Assembly (NCBI GenBank): GCA_030374765.1
Contig: JARGXX010000110.1
Span: 1-55,349 of the forward strand
Direction: 5' to 3'
Source of the DNA: Agarophyton chilense
Lineage: Eukaryota > Rhodophyta > Florideophyceae > Gracilariales > Gracilariaceae
DNA length: 55,349 bases
The notes beneath the pieces were generated by a model that was not told the DNA's origin, did not search any database, and worked only from the letters and a program-made list of their open reading frames with translations. Position 1 is the first letter of the stretch. Every line of letters begins with the position of its first letter. Both the position numbers and the translations under genes were made by a program. Below, piece after piece: positions 1 through 10,584 of this stretch.

Positions 1-21
1 GGTGATCAAGTCGAGTTTTAA
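1..21 (+). CDS. 3' end of a second vWA-domain protein gene (partial)
   Basis: The first 21 bases read as the last six codons and TAA stop of the vWA gene that lies complete at 34683-35414. Only the first base differs (G here, A in the complete gene), which would change Ser to Gly. The body of this gene copy lies upstream of the window. Its presence implies that the duplicated unit includes, or ends in, a vWA gene and that at least two copies exist in tandem. Confidence 0.7.
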   Translation, partial: GDQVEF

Positions 22-2189
22 TTTTCTTTCTGAAGTTTTCTGATTGCTTTTGCTAATCTTGTTAAGTAATTCCTTATGTAAAGATCACTCGTTTCAATAC
101 ATTTTGAAAACTACTGCGCTGTTCTCTCTATTGTAATTCTCTTATGAAGATGGCATGTTGCGGTTCGTGTGTTTTTCATCGCTTTGGGCTACATACTGTA
201 TCTATTCTCTAAAATGATTCAAGGTTTCCATAATGTAGGAAGTGGACGTCGATTTAGGGCGACAAAAATAATTTCGAGGCACCTCAAACTGTGAGCTTGT
301 ACTATTTAGTCTTGAGATTTTACAAAGATCGAAGCGTTCTGTCTTGGTTGGCAGATGGAGAGCATGATGGCTGTTTCATGACGCGGAATGTTGCTAAAGC
401 ACAACGTTTATTTTCGTCGAATTTGCGCAACGATGGTATTGCGAAACAGAACGATCACAGCAATGTGGGATTTCTGCATGTGTTTCTGGCGCCCGTGGAA
501 CGTCACTTTTGGTTTCAAGTTTGCGTGTTGGGGCCGTAGTAATCCGCTGTGGCACGCAACACGACCCCTCAACGAGCGAAGAAGAATCTGTGCAATGAGA
601 GCTGGGTGATGTACTGTAATACCTCTCCATACAAGGGTGCAAGAACTCAGAGGAGCAAAAGTGGTATTTGCTTGTTTGCTTTGAATTTCATGACGTGTTT
701 TTAATATGAGATGCGAACAGCAAGTTTTCAGCTATTGGCGGCGTTGTACTGTATCTACGCATCCACCTTCGAGGATACTCCGCATTGTTGATTCCTCCTT
801 GACAACGAAGGTTTCCTGAACTATAAAACCTTACCGTCTAAATAATACGTCATGCGACAATTCCTAGTTACGACTGGTTTACCTGGAGCGCTGGTGCGCG
901 GCGTCGTCGACACTATCTTCCCCTGGCACTGTAACTGACGACAGCAGCAGGGCGACAAACAAAACATGCTGCGAGAAACACTGAGCCACAGCTGCAGTTG
1001 AAAGCCGTGCTGTCGCCAAACAGCGCATCTAAAGGCTACTATTCAAAGGCATTCTCGAAAGCCAGTTGGAGGATGCCGCCAGAATTTCATGTAGGCAGCA
1101 AACTTTCTCTGAAATTCTGTACCGTTGTGAATTGTACGACAAGTGAGCAAGCATTTAAAAAGAATGCAGCATTAGTTACCCAAGGGTAGTGGCTTTTCAA
1201 GGGACGACGAAGATGTTTTCTCTTGCTGTGCTCCTGGTGACATTTGGACATGGCACTACAGCTGACAGCTAGATCTAAATGACACAATGACATTGACTTA
1301 GCACATGCACTGACATTCAGGTCCGGCACACGTACACATATCCACATGAAGACAGCGTTGAAACCTGGACAGAACAGTGTCGGTTTGACTAGATCTATCT
1401 GCATGATCTACAGATAACTGTTTTCCATGACACTGATTTCAACACCAGAACCCTGTCCAAACCTATTTGTTCATCTACTTCAACTCTATGCTGTACTGGA
1501 ACTTTTCATTCCCTTGCGTGCTGCGTTCTCAGTGACATACTGTTAAGAACAGGAGAAGAAACATTTCCCATCTTGAAAACTCTTTAGACCCCCTCTTCCC
1601 ACCTGCAGTGTGGCTGGTAGCCACAGGAACGCTTGCCTGGAGCGCCCAACGAGCTTGATCATTTGTATTTATTCATCCACTATCGTTCTTAAGTTCTTTA
1701 ACGATAAAACGCGTTGGACAACAATCTTTACCAAAATTTGTAAGAAACCCTTGGTTTATTGCGCTCTTCGCACTTCTCTCTGGAACCATATCCAGCCAAG
1801 TTGCGACATGCGGATTGGAGTTTTTCTTGACAACGAGTGGAGAGGCACTGTGATTATCATTAATTCTACAATAGATTGGCTGCTTTTTCTGGAGAGAACT
1901 GTCACCCTAGGGTAGAACAATACGAATGTGGACGTTAGTAGTGGTAGTTTTATTAATTAAAGTTATATTGATGGGGCACCTCTCCCGCCTTTTCAAAGAA
2001 GTGACTGACACCCAACAGGCGGCACAAACGCTGCTGGAGTCGTGCCGGAAGCAAAATTCTCCTCTTCAAAAGGGTTGTATTACCCAACCTTCTTTTCATA
2101 GGAAGAGGGCATTGAACTGCCAGGCTTTAGTAGAGTAAATTTGTTTCACTAATATCATCGCAATTAGTATCTCAGTATCTCTGCTTCCA
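22..2189. other. Downstream flank of the vWA gene; no gene recognised
   Basis: This stretch holds only short open frames without recognisable motifs, several of which would need non-ATG starts. I see no domain, no convincing splice pattern, no tandem repeat and no tRNA. Copies A and B differ here more than elsewhere: one-base indels near 40 and 270, and a cluster of changes at 1783-1790 against 37174-37181. That argues against strong coding constraint. The segment probably contains the vWA 3' UTR followed by intergenic DNA or very old repeats. Confidence 0.6.
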
Positions 2190-3030
2190 GCGCAACACCC
2201 CTGTATCCATCAGTTTGAAAGCGAATAGGCCTGAAAAGTTGATTAGTGAACGAGATTTTCTTGTGGTTGACACTTGGTTGTACAAAGTCGAACAGCTCTT
2301 CAAACTTGTTTAACTTGAAAATGAACAGTTTTTGCTCACTAACGAGAGCTGAATATCGCTCGGGTCTATTTTCTGACAAAAACGGCGGCAAGGTGGTGGT
2401 ATACTCTGTTACAACACAATACAGCTACGGTAACATGAAAGGCTCTTGTTGCAGCTTTAAGAAAAGAGTTTTTTTTCAGGATCACAAACTTCAGGCCCGG
2501 GACAATCTCAGGTCTTATTAGCAGGTATTTAATGAGCCGTATTATCTTTTGAACTTCAAAACATCGTCCCAATAATTTCAGACGTTAGTGAGAGTGAGAA
2601 ATGAGATAAAGTTGTGAACGGTCAGAAGCCCAAGATCCAATTTGAATTGAAAAAGAGTATCTGCTTTGACTCTGAGGAAACGACGAAAATTGGCATTCAA
2701 GTTGAAGCAGCTTTTGCGGGAACCAGCATAGAACAACAGATTCATTCTGTTTCAACGTCATTAGATTTGATGGAAATTGAAATCGCTGAAGGAGAACAGA
2801 GGGCCAAGTCTAAGCAGCTTCATGATGATATTAAGAACAATTCCTGTTTCTTTTGCTATAAGAAGGTTTGTCGGATTTCGAGGCATCTCCGCAATTTCAA
2901 TGTAACTTACGGTAACCCAGAAAGCTTGGAAAACGTTGAGAACAATGTTAATGAGAAAGTAGACTCTAAAATACGGAAAACAAAAAAAAGTTCTTTGAAT
3001 AATAGAAGAGCACGTCAAAGAATCTGACAT
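2190..3030 (+). pseudogene. Gyp-1: decayed Ty3/gypsy gag
   Basis: With stops and frame changes allowed, this region matches the Retrotrans_gag pattern: a VDTWLYKVEQLFKL segment near 2265-2315, a Tyr-rich stretch near 2400, QARDNLRS near 2490 and an ISDVSESE segment near 2580. It runs in frame into a 137-codon open stretch (2614-3027). That stretch carries a zinc-finger-like CFFCYKKVCRISRHL at about 2848-2892, with the second His lost. Several in-frame stops and shifts make it non-functional. It is followed directly by a protease and RT remnant in the same direction. The gag assignment rests on pattern memory, not a search. Confidence 0.6.
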
Positions 3031-4215
3031 TTTTCAAAAACGTGTCGTTACAGAATCAACGTGGTTCTGAGTGTGAAGAGGTTCCATGCGCCCCTTTACT
3101 GGTTTTGAAAGAAAAGTTTGAAGGAATAGCAGCTAGGATGCTTGAAGATGACTATTGCAGTACAAATCTTCTCTCAAGGAACGTCCAGGGTTCTACAAGC
3201 ACAAACTGGACTTCCGTGACACTTAAATGTAAATCTCACCGTTAAAGAAGGATTCTATGAAGGTAATTACAGATGTGAGGCATGGAATGGTTCAAATAGG
3301 AGGTGACATTTATAAACCCAACTGGATCGTTGCAGATTGCCGGTATGATACTTTGCTTGGAATACTGTGGCACCTAGAATACAGTCCGCAAGAAGAGTAT
3401 CAGAAGAGGACAGTGACAGTGACCGGCCTTTGTCTGCCAGCTGAAACTATTTTCCGTGAAGACAAGATAGAGGTAATCTAACTGGGTGTCAAAGAGTTCA
3501 AACGGATGCTGCGCAAAACACACGCATCAACGGCACTTTTATCATGTTGCACAAATTCAGACAATGGAAGAATGAAAGTCAACAAAACAGAAGGCTAAAA
3601 TACTGGATGCAGACGATTAAGTTCTACGCGACCTTCTTCATGAATTTGAAGACGTATTCCGATAAGAATAACCGGATGGATTACCACCCAAGAGAGAAGC
3701 CCATCATGCAATTAAGGTAGAAGTTCGTAGTGGACCTTCTCATCGTTCATTGTATTAACTGTCGCCCGTTCAACTCTTGCAAGGCAAACAAATGGTGAGA
3801 AACTACTGAGAAGCGGAAAACTTCGACCGAGCTAAACCCCGTATAGATCTCCATTGGTTTTCGTGAAAAAATATGGGAAACCTATTCGTGCAGTTGTCGA
3901 CTACTGTGGGTAGAACCGGATAACCAAACGAAACAATGTACCCTTACCTCGTTGTGATGACTTTGTTGGCAGACTAGGCCAAGCGGGGTTTTTTTCTAAG
4001 GTCAATTTGAAACTGGGTTTCATCAAATAAAAATGCGATCCCTTCAACACCAAATATGGCCACTTCGAATATTTGCTGATGCCGATGGGCCTTTGTAGTG
4101 ATCCGACAACGGTCCAAACTCAAATGTACAGTGTAGTGTCTGTTTTTATAGCCATCTTCTTGTCTTTATACGTTGATGATCTCCCTATCTATAGCAAACC
4201 TGTAGTATCGTGACA
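3031..4215 (+). pseudogene. Gyp-1: decayed protease and reverse transcriptase
   Basis: The 74-codon frame at 3257-3481 contains IVADCRYDTLLGILWHLEY, which resembles the C-terminal part of a gypsy retropepsin. From about 3640 the RT domain can be followed through stops: DGLPPKREAHHAIKV, then a KKYGK...VVDY block near 3860-3905, a FEYLLMPMGL block near 4065-4095 and YVDDLPIYSK near 4160-4200, which holds the YxDD catalytic motif. Multiple stops and frameshifts are present. The element ends abruptly near 4215, where the related Gyp-2 begins. No LTR was found. Confidence 0.75.
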
Positions 4216-5840
4216 ACCGAGCGGATCTGAAAGTGAATGCACAGAACGATACAGGTAGTGGAAAATGCTGTGGACAAGGCCTCCGCCCAAGAGTCATTTC
4301 GCACCGCAATGGAAGTTCCACCTCATTCCGCGTTCGGTACCAAACGTCACTGACGCGTCACGGACCCATACGAATGTTATTGGTATCCTACTCTTTCAAG
4401 TCTGAGCCCGTGATATCTGTGCCCAAGTGCTGTTCCTTGTAGCAACCAACCTGGCCACCAGCTCCATACTTAGCATCTACTTTATAAACCGCTACATTCT
4501 GGGAACCCTACCCCCGATACAGACGGTCTTCTTGCGTCACTTACGACGTATTGTCCTTCCGGCACCCCATTAAAGCCTATCCGTACCGATTATTCAACAT
4601 AAGGCACAACATATTACCGCTCGGGACACTCCTTCTAGTAAGGTGGGAGTCGCACTCCAAACAGTAATTCCCTCGATGTCGGACGTCCTCGTTCTGGTCA
4701 CCACCAAGGCTTTCGGTTTTTCTTTTATCCATTCCCATCATCGTACGAGCCGGCAAGAGCTCACACGGTTTTCCAACGGTGTCATGGAACTCCGATCGGA
4801 TGCCCCCTTTCACGTTCAAGTCGCTAATCTATCTGACTGGGCAGTACATCTCTACAAGCGCTCCGTTATCGGTTCAGCACCTCCTTCCCCGGTCGCGCTC
4901 ATTACAACCGAACGGTGGCCCTCGCAGAGCAGTGCACCCATGCTGATAAAGAGGGCTCAAATCCCCCGAAATCTTATTCGGAGAATACTGTCAAGCCAAA
5001 GAACGGAGGAGAACCCGATACGGAAGACTGCATCGCTAAAGTCCAAGTATCCCCGGAATATAGAGCCGAACAGGACAAGGTTATCTAACTGCTCCGTCCA
5101 TTTCAAAACATGTAGAGTGGACACCTTGGTCCAGTAACGACGGCTAAAAATGGCATCGGCCTTGACTCGGACACTGCGCTCATTTATCAGATGCCATACC
5201 GCGCGGGATACTCGCGCCGCGAGAACGAACGAATCAAATGCGCGAAGAAGCTCAGGACAGGCGTCATAGACCCGTTCGCGACAGAGTGGGCCAAAACCAG
5301 TGGTATTCGCTCAGAAAAAAGACGGAGGTTTACGCTTCTGCGTAGACTACCGCCGCCTAAACGACGTTACCGTTTGGGATATTTACCCACTGCAGCGCAT
5401 GGATGAGTGCGTTGACTCACTTTATAATGCACAGATCTTCACTCCCTGGGTTCCAATAGCAGCTACTGAAAATTCAAGATCGACGAAGCCGACCATGATT
5501 AGACCACTTTTTTGTTTCACATGGGCTTATCCCGGTACATAATAATCCCCTTCTGCTGAAAGAATGCCCCAGCGACATTCAAACAAACGCTGGTCATTAT
5601 GCCTTCACTGATTGATTTGCTGTTTGCCCTGATGTATCTGGATGACATCATCATATACTCTCATACGGTTGAAGAGCCTTACCAGCATATGAAAACTGTT
5701 CTGGCTTTCTTAAAGCCTTCCGGGGTTACCCTTCGCATGGATATGTGTCAGTTTTTCCATAACACCGTCAACGACTTGGGTCATGTCATCCATCCTAGAC
5801 CCCCGGAAGTATACAGTAAGGCATGCTACACAGTCCACTA
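4216..5840 (+). pseudogene. Gyp-2: decayed gypsy protease and reverse transcriptase (5' half)
   Basis: A retropepsin-like DTGSGK (near 4250) and an FINRYI segment (near 4480) precede a linker and then RT: YQMPYRAGYSRRENER (near 5190), VFAQKKDGGLRFCVDYRRLN (5303-5362) and YLDDIIIYSHTVEEPYQH (5635-5688) with the YxDD motif. The sequence parallels Gyp-3 closely in domain order and wording, so the two are related chromovirus-like lineages. Stops and frameshifts are frequent. The reading frame is cut at 5840 by PB-1 and resumes at 20338, where the codons join cleanly across one copy of a CACTA target duplication. Confidence 0.85.
5836..5840. repeat. Left target-site duplication of PB-1 (CACTA)
   Basis: CACTA at 5836-5840 is repeated at 20333-20337. 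Keeping one copy restores the Gyp-2 reading frame across the gap. Classical piggyBac elements duplicate TTAA, so either the site has mutated or the boundary is off by a few bases. Confidence 0.55.
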
Positions 5841-5885
5841 ATTCCTAAACGCCCTCCGGATTGGCCTCATGAGAGGCCAGTTCTA
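5841..5885. repeat. PB-1 left terminal inverted repeat with subterminal near-palindrome
   Basis: The sequence TCCTAAACGCCC followed by TGGCCTCATGAGAGGCCAG and then TTCTA aligns, with mismatches and a small gap, to the right end read on the opposite strand (TCTATACGGCC, TGGCCTCATATGAGGCCA, AACTA). The length and exact start are approximate. Confidence 0.55.
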
Positions 5886-6198
5886 TTTTCCAAAAAATTA
5901 GTAAAAATCGCTGGTTTCCACACTGCAGCGGCGTATTCTATTTTCTAAGTAAAACACTAATTTCCTAACCATGTTCGTCCTGCTTCAAAGATCATTCCTT
6001 AGACAGTTGTTTTCTGTAACAGCAGCTCAGTGGTTTCACGACCGCTCGGAGCTTGATAAACATTGGGTTCAAATCTCTCTGACTTCAGTGATGATATCTG
6101 CTGAATGGATTGTTTTGTCAGAGATCATAATATATCTAGCAAGTTCAAAAACCAGGATTGAATAAGTAGAGAACTTAGAATATTTTTAAGTGGTCCTG

Positions 6199-6516
6199 CA
6201 GACTTTGAATCATCCTTGATATGTTTGAGACGTCTTAAAACCATACAATTTCTTTCTTTTTTGATTGGTCTCCATCAAATTAATGCCGGTACCAGCCATA
6301 AATATGTTTTCTATTTCATCACCCTTCTTAGATTTTATTTTCATAGTTTGATTAGCATCCCATGTTTTATCTATTAATTCATCTGCAATTTTACAATGAA
6401 AAGTATGCGGTGTAAAATTCAATGTGTTTCCGTGTGCCCTTTTAATAATATTCCAAGCATCAACTACTCACATCGCCAGCAAATAATTAGTTACTCTAAA
6501 GGACCATTCTTTCACA
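6199..6516 (-). pseudogene. PB-1 transposase, C-terminal fragment
   Basis: On the minus strand from 6516 the frame reads VGVKEWSFRVTNYLLAM, a stop (TGA), VVDAWNIIKRAHG and then on to a stop near 6210. The pattern WSxRVxxxLLxMxVVDAW is the late transposase segment seen in piggyBac-like proteins. One in-frame stop disables it. Its upstream neighbour in the gene (7610-7413) is separated by the solo LTR at 6522-7407. Keeping one copy of the duplicated CAAC places EKKV directly before GVKEW, as expected for an insertion within one exon. Confidence 0.75.
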
Positions 6517-6521
6517 CCAAC

Positions 6522-7407
6522 TGTAGGACAACGCTTGGAGCGGAGACACCACGAAGATGTTCGGGATATTCCTCTCTTGAGCGACACGCCTCAGGCGGAG
6601 GAGACGCGTCCCAGCGGTGCACAGAAACAGAGCCACTCTGGAAAGGAACGAAGAAGTCGGGTGTAAGACCGAGGTTAATCCAGCGGGATATACATAGAGT
6701 GTTTAGGTGGACACGGCACAGTCCGGGATGTGACCAATCCTAGGCGGAGCGGTACCACGGCGATTGTCGGAAAAGAAGCGCGGAAACACGCATATGAGGT
6801 GGACGAGCAGGGTTAGTGAGGCGGTTACTCTAGAGAGCCAAAAAGAAGTACAAGAGGAAAACGGGGGCGAAACCCTATACAAGAGCGGGACTACGACGCG
6901 TTTCGGCGATTAAATATGAACCCACGGTGGTGGTAGCACTCTGGTTGACAGAAGGATGGATGAACTAACGTGCCACGGGCGCTGACGCAGTATGCGGTGA
7001 AGACGCGCCGAAGGCGAAAAGTTCAGAGCCAAGACTCCCTCCTTGGTCTCCCAAGAGGTTGTTTACTGGGGAGCAGTGCTCAACCTCCTAAGTAGCGTGG
7101 CGCGCGGCCCCTGACAGTGGGCGCGCGCCCAAAAAATAGACACTACATAGCAATAGCGGAGCTAAATAAATACTAAAAACTACTAAATAATACTAACCAT
7201 TAGGTAGAATCCGTGCCACGTGTGGCACGCCTCGCACTCGAGCGTCGGCATCCGTGCAGTCCACGTGTTCCACCAGTGTGCACTTCCGGTTTTAACCGGC
7301 CGTCAGCACGCAATAGCGGTATAGTTTGTCATAGCCCAAGCTAGTCATCAAGCGAGCGAACTCTCTAAGTCCTGCGAAGAAACCCCCTTGAAGGGCATTG
7401 TCCTTCA
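6522..7407. mobile_element. Solo LTR (886 bp) inserted in PB-1
   Basis: The segment begins TGTAGGACAA and ends TTGTCCTTCA, which are inverted copies of one another at nine of ten positions with canonical TG...CA ends. It is flanked by CCAAC (6517-6521) and TCAAC (7408-7412), a 5-bp target duplication with one mismatch. It contains AATAAATACTAAAAAC near 7166, polyadenylation-like, and palindromes such as GTGCCACGTGTGGCAC near 7213. No internal retroelement sequence accompanies it. It shares short phrases (GAAGTSGGGTGTAAGRCC, CCACGTGTTCCAC) with the insertion at 21595-22308, so both may derive from related gypsy LTRs. Confidence 0.75.
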
Positions 7408-7412
7408 TCAAC

Positions 7413-7610
7413 CTTCTTTTCCATATTCAAATCATCTTGACGTGACCTATTATGCCTATAGATTCTTGAACAACAAGAATAGAACTCCTCAAAAACCTCT
7501 GTAATATCGATAGTAAGTGGAATTTTCTTTTTTACTTCATCATTTGCTCTTAATCTTTCACGAGAAATGGGAGTTTCTGGGTCGGTACTGCTACAGTTGC
7601 CGATGAAATA
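7413..7610 (-). pseudogene. PB-1 transposase, middle-to-C-terminal fragment
   Basis: The minus strand from 7610 is open through YFIGNCSSTDPETPISRER and FEEFYSCCSRIYRHNRSRQD to LNMEKKV, where the solo LTR begins. The YxxCCxxIxRHNRxRQD block is characteristic of piggyBac-like transposases of the kind I associate with oomycetes and other protists. Its upstream end is Gyp-3. Relative to a full transposase, about 130 residues are missing between this fragment and the one ending at 18920. The missing part is where the second and third catalytic acidic residues should lie. Confidence 0.8.
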
Positions 7611-8226
7611 TGTCGTATGGTGGCAGAAGGGCTGACCTTTGGGGTTGTCAATATACTACACTGACCTTGTAGGTGATGGATGCGAGCGATCATCGGCCAT
7701 GCAGCTCCGGGCGAGCTACCATCTAGGTGTTGTCAGCCACGTGTAGTGTTGACATGTACCTTCTGGTTGAGTAATTGATAGTAATTGTAATTGTAATTAT
7801 TTTTATTTTAGTACAGTAGTGGAGTGGCCACCTGGCACTGTAGCCAGTGCTGGCCAGGTCTCTGACACTAGGTCAGAGACCGTGGACCGTGCCTTGCTGG
7901 CACCTCCCGGGTGATCTGGAAAGTGCAGTCCACTGCATATAGGGAACTGCACCTCCCCCATCCTAATCTGATAAAGACAGGCACCACTTGGGTCACGACT
8001 ATACCTTTTGGTTGATTGTTTCTCAACTACCACACAGGCTTTCCCGCGCGTCGACGCCTACCATCTTTCACCTACAAGGTATAGGCTAGTTACCCCGCCG
8101 TTTGCCCCTGCGGGTTTTCACGGTGCCCTGTTACCATCGAGGTTTATTACGTCTATATTCTAAGGTTGAGCGTCACCACGCTCCCGAGTCAAGACAGTAG
8201 CATACCCCAGAGGTGATTGTACGACA
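7611..8226 (+). repeat. Gyp-3 5' LTR (616 bp)
   Basis: It starts TGTCGTA and ends TACGACA, a perfect 7-bp inverted pair with TG...CA ends. It contains eight ACC-N5-GGT motifs (starts near 7635, 7664, 7718, 7902, 7983, 8070, 8133 and 8204) and strong hairpins at 7857-7881 and 7923-7952. Compared with the 3' LTR it lacks a 27-bp partial duplication near position 8170. Confidence 0.93.
7857..7881. other. Perfect hairpin in the Gyp-3 LTR
   Basis: GGTCTCTGAC and GTCAGAGACC form a 10-bp perfect stem around the 5-nt loop ACTAG. The hairpin is identical in the 3' LTR (18531-18555). A weaker nested inverted repeat (CCTGGCACTG / CAGTGCTGGCCAGG) lies just upstream, and a 7-bp stem GTGCAGT / ACTGCAC follows at 7923-7952. 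Such structures in LTR RNA could serve dimerisation, 3'-end formation or translation control; nothing here decides which. Confidence 0.8.
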
Positions 8227-8229
8227 TTT

Positions 8230-8245
8230 TGGTCTCCCGACCTAG
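8230..8245 (+). other. Candidate primer-binding site of Gyp-3
   Basis: TGGTCTCCCGACCTAG begins three bases after the 5' LTR. The leading TGG is what complementarity to a tRNA 3' CCA end requires. I could not assign the tRNA from memory. Confidence 0.45.
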
Positions 8246-8373
8246 AAAGTATTTTTAGGTTTCGTCGTACCTTCACGGTTCACACGAGATTGCGAGAAGG
8301 ATTGGACGCTCGTACACCTATTTGGTTTCAGGAAATCCCGCAAAGCCATACAGGATACCATAATTGGTCACAA

Positions 8374-10584
8374 ATGGAACGACCTGAAAGGAATACCCGT
8401 TGTGCGAGCGCCCCGCCAAGCCATAAAGGTCTTAAAGGAGCCCCATCGTCTCACCCGATTCTGGAAACCCCCGAGGAGATGCTCCGGCACCCTCGGGACA
8501 AAACCGTAAAGGTATATGGTCCGCCGCCTGTGGCAAGGGAACCTCAACGGGAATTACCAATTGAGGTTGCAGCGGAGGAGCTATGGCCTCAGCTCGAAGA
8601 GCGAGCGAAAGCGCTCGTCACCCTCGCTGTCGAGGATGCATTAACCATAAAGGAGAAATCGGATACCCGGATGGTTCCGCCTTCAATGGACGTCGATGCA
8701 TTTACCGGTATTGTGGTTGACCGAGCAGCTCAAGAGCTATCGGACAGGATACCTGAAATGGTGAAACAGTATATCTTCACAGATGCTAGGGAGCATGTTT
8801 ACCGCGCTGTGCAGGACCTTTGGGTTACCGAAGGATTCGCAGAATCCCGACCTACACAGGTGAACATCACAAAGCGCATACCACAAGGGTTCCAAATGGG
8901 TCATTCCGCCCATTCCAAACACTTACCTACTGATAGTGAGTACCTAAAAGGTCCGAAGCAGAGTCAAGAGGTCCCGGGGAATGTAGATCCTCAAGACATT
9001 TACCTGCCACCAATTACAGGTCTCGTTCAAAAGGATACCCATGGAGGTGGTCCCAAGGACGATTCGTCTGACTCGTTGGATGAGTGACGAAGAAACCGAA
9101 AAGGGAAGAAGCGGAGGACGAAGAGGGGAAAGAATCGAGAGGATGATTCAGACCCCGACTCGTCAGGCTCCAGTTCCGATACGAGTTCATCGTCGGATGA
9201 TGACCTTAAAGGTAAGAAAAAGAAGACACCGAACAGGTCGACGGAGAAGTCGTCGAAGAAAACCCGAAATGGTAAGAAGCAATACAATGAGTCGCCCGAC
9301 TCTGAGTCGGACACCGAAATAGACCTGGAGGTGCACCAACCGTTGAACGATATGTTCGCCAAAGCGGTTGACTACAGGACTTATCGGTTGATCAACAAGT
9401 CTTCTGAATACACCCAAGGGGTGGCTCAGAAGATTACTAAGCACCACAAGAAGCTCAGCTTTCAAATGTTTGACAGAATCTTCACAGGTACGGATCCTAT
9501 TGCGATAATTGAGTTTCTACAGAAGTTCAAGCTTGCATGTGACCAAAATGGTTTTTCCGAGGGCGCTGCTATTTGTCTATTTCAGTTTTACCTGAAAGGA
9601 CGAGCATACTAATTGCTGCAGGATAGGCTCTTCGGCAATACCTCAGCGATGGATGAGGATGCCACAGAGATGTTGGAGTCATACCCAGAAGTGGTCAGTT
9701 TCCTTTTAAAAACATACGCCACCGATGAGGTTATCCAAGAGGCTTTTTCGGAAGTCTTCGGCTACCATCAAAGTTTTGGGAAAACCGAATCGGAGTTTTC
9801 GCTCGCGCTTTCGATTCTGGAAACCCGCTGTGGTAATGTGTTCACTAGCTCTCGGTTAAAACCGCCATTTGCCGACAATGTCGACAAAGCGATCCGTTCC
9901 TAGGTACGCAACTACCTGGCCACTAACCGAAAGGTAGACTACAATCGGATGGCTCGATACTACCAGGGCCTTGGAGATACCCTTCGGCTGGGAAAGAGAC
10001 CAGCCGTGCCTCCAACCTCGAAGGATAAACCGAAAAGGTCGGTCTTGAAAATTGAAGATACCACAACCTCAGAGGGTAGCTCGCACCTCGAAGTACCTAC
10101 AGGGACCGCTGTCCACTTGGTAGCGACCCAGGGGCGGTTCTCGAAACCTTCGACGGTAGATAATTGGTCGTCAACGCGTACACGACACTCGGTACAATCG
10201 CCGCCAAGTGCGATGAGCTCGAAAAGGATGCCGGAAGCGAGCTCCCATAACTCGCCACCCACATCCTACGCCACTGCTCCTACCAACCAGATTTCAAAGC
10301 CCCCCTCAATGGTAACGCGAGACCCCCAAACTGGAGGCCTCGTTTTCTGGTTCTGTCTCGCGACAGACCATTTGGCAAACAATTGGGCTAACTTACCTCC
10401 GGGGATGAAAGACCAGTTGATTCAGACTCGCATGCAGAATCACCAACGCCTCTATTGGTCTTCAACGCAAGCACCAGATAGGTTCCAACCCCGTACACCG
10501 GTACAGGTCAATACCATCGAGGAAACACCAATTCTGGACTCAACCCCTCCCGTACAGGAGGAGAACACCGAACGGTTGGCGTAA
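8374..10584 (+). pseudogene. gag: Gyp-3 gag
   Basis: One frame runs from the first ATG (8374; the frame is open back to the primer site) to 10584, broken by three stops: TGA at 9085, TAA at 9610 and TAG at 9901. There is no frameshift. The N-terminal third is rich in Pro, Glu and Arg. A highly charged Ser/Asp/Lys segment (about 9090-9290) follows. The segment FTGTDPIAIIEFLQKF (near 9482) to LETRCGNV (near 9820) matches the gag capsid pattern of chromovirus-type elements. No CCHC zinc knuckle is visible; a lone CLATDH occurs near 10356. The final TAA overlaps the ATG of the next ORF as TAATG. Capsid function is known for the family; here it is inactive. Confidence 0.75.

Noticed and set aside
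291..642. Overlapping short frames on both strands downstream of the vWA gene
   Set aside because: No motif, non-ATG starts for the longest, and the frame start differs between copies because of an indel near 270.
1087..1404. Minus-strand frame of 105 codons
   Set aside because: No recognisable domain or context; probably chance.
7201..7270. CRISPR or tandem repeat array
   Set aside because: The palindromic GTGCCACGTGTGGCAC and nearby repeats are single features of an LTR, not regularly spaced units.
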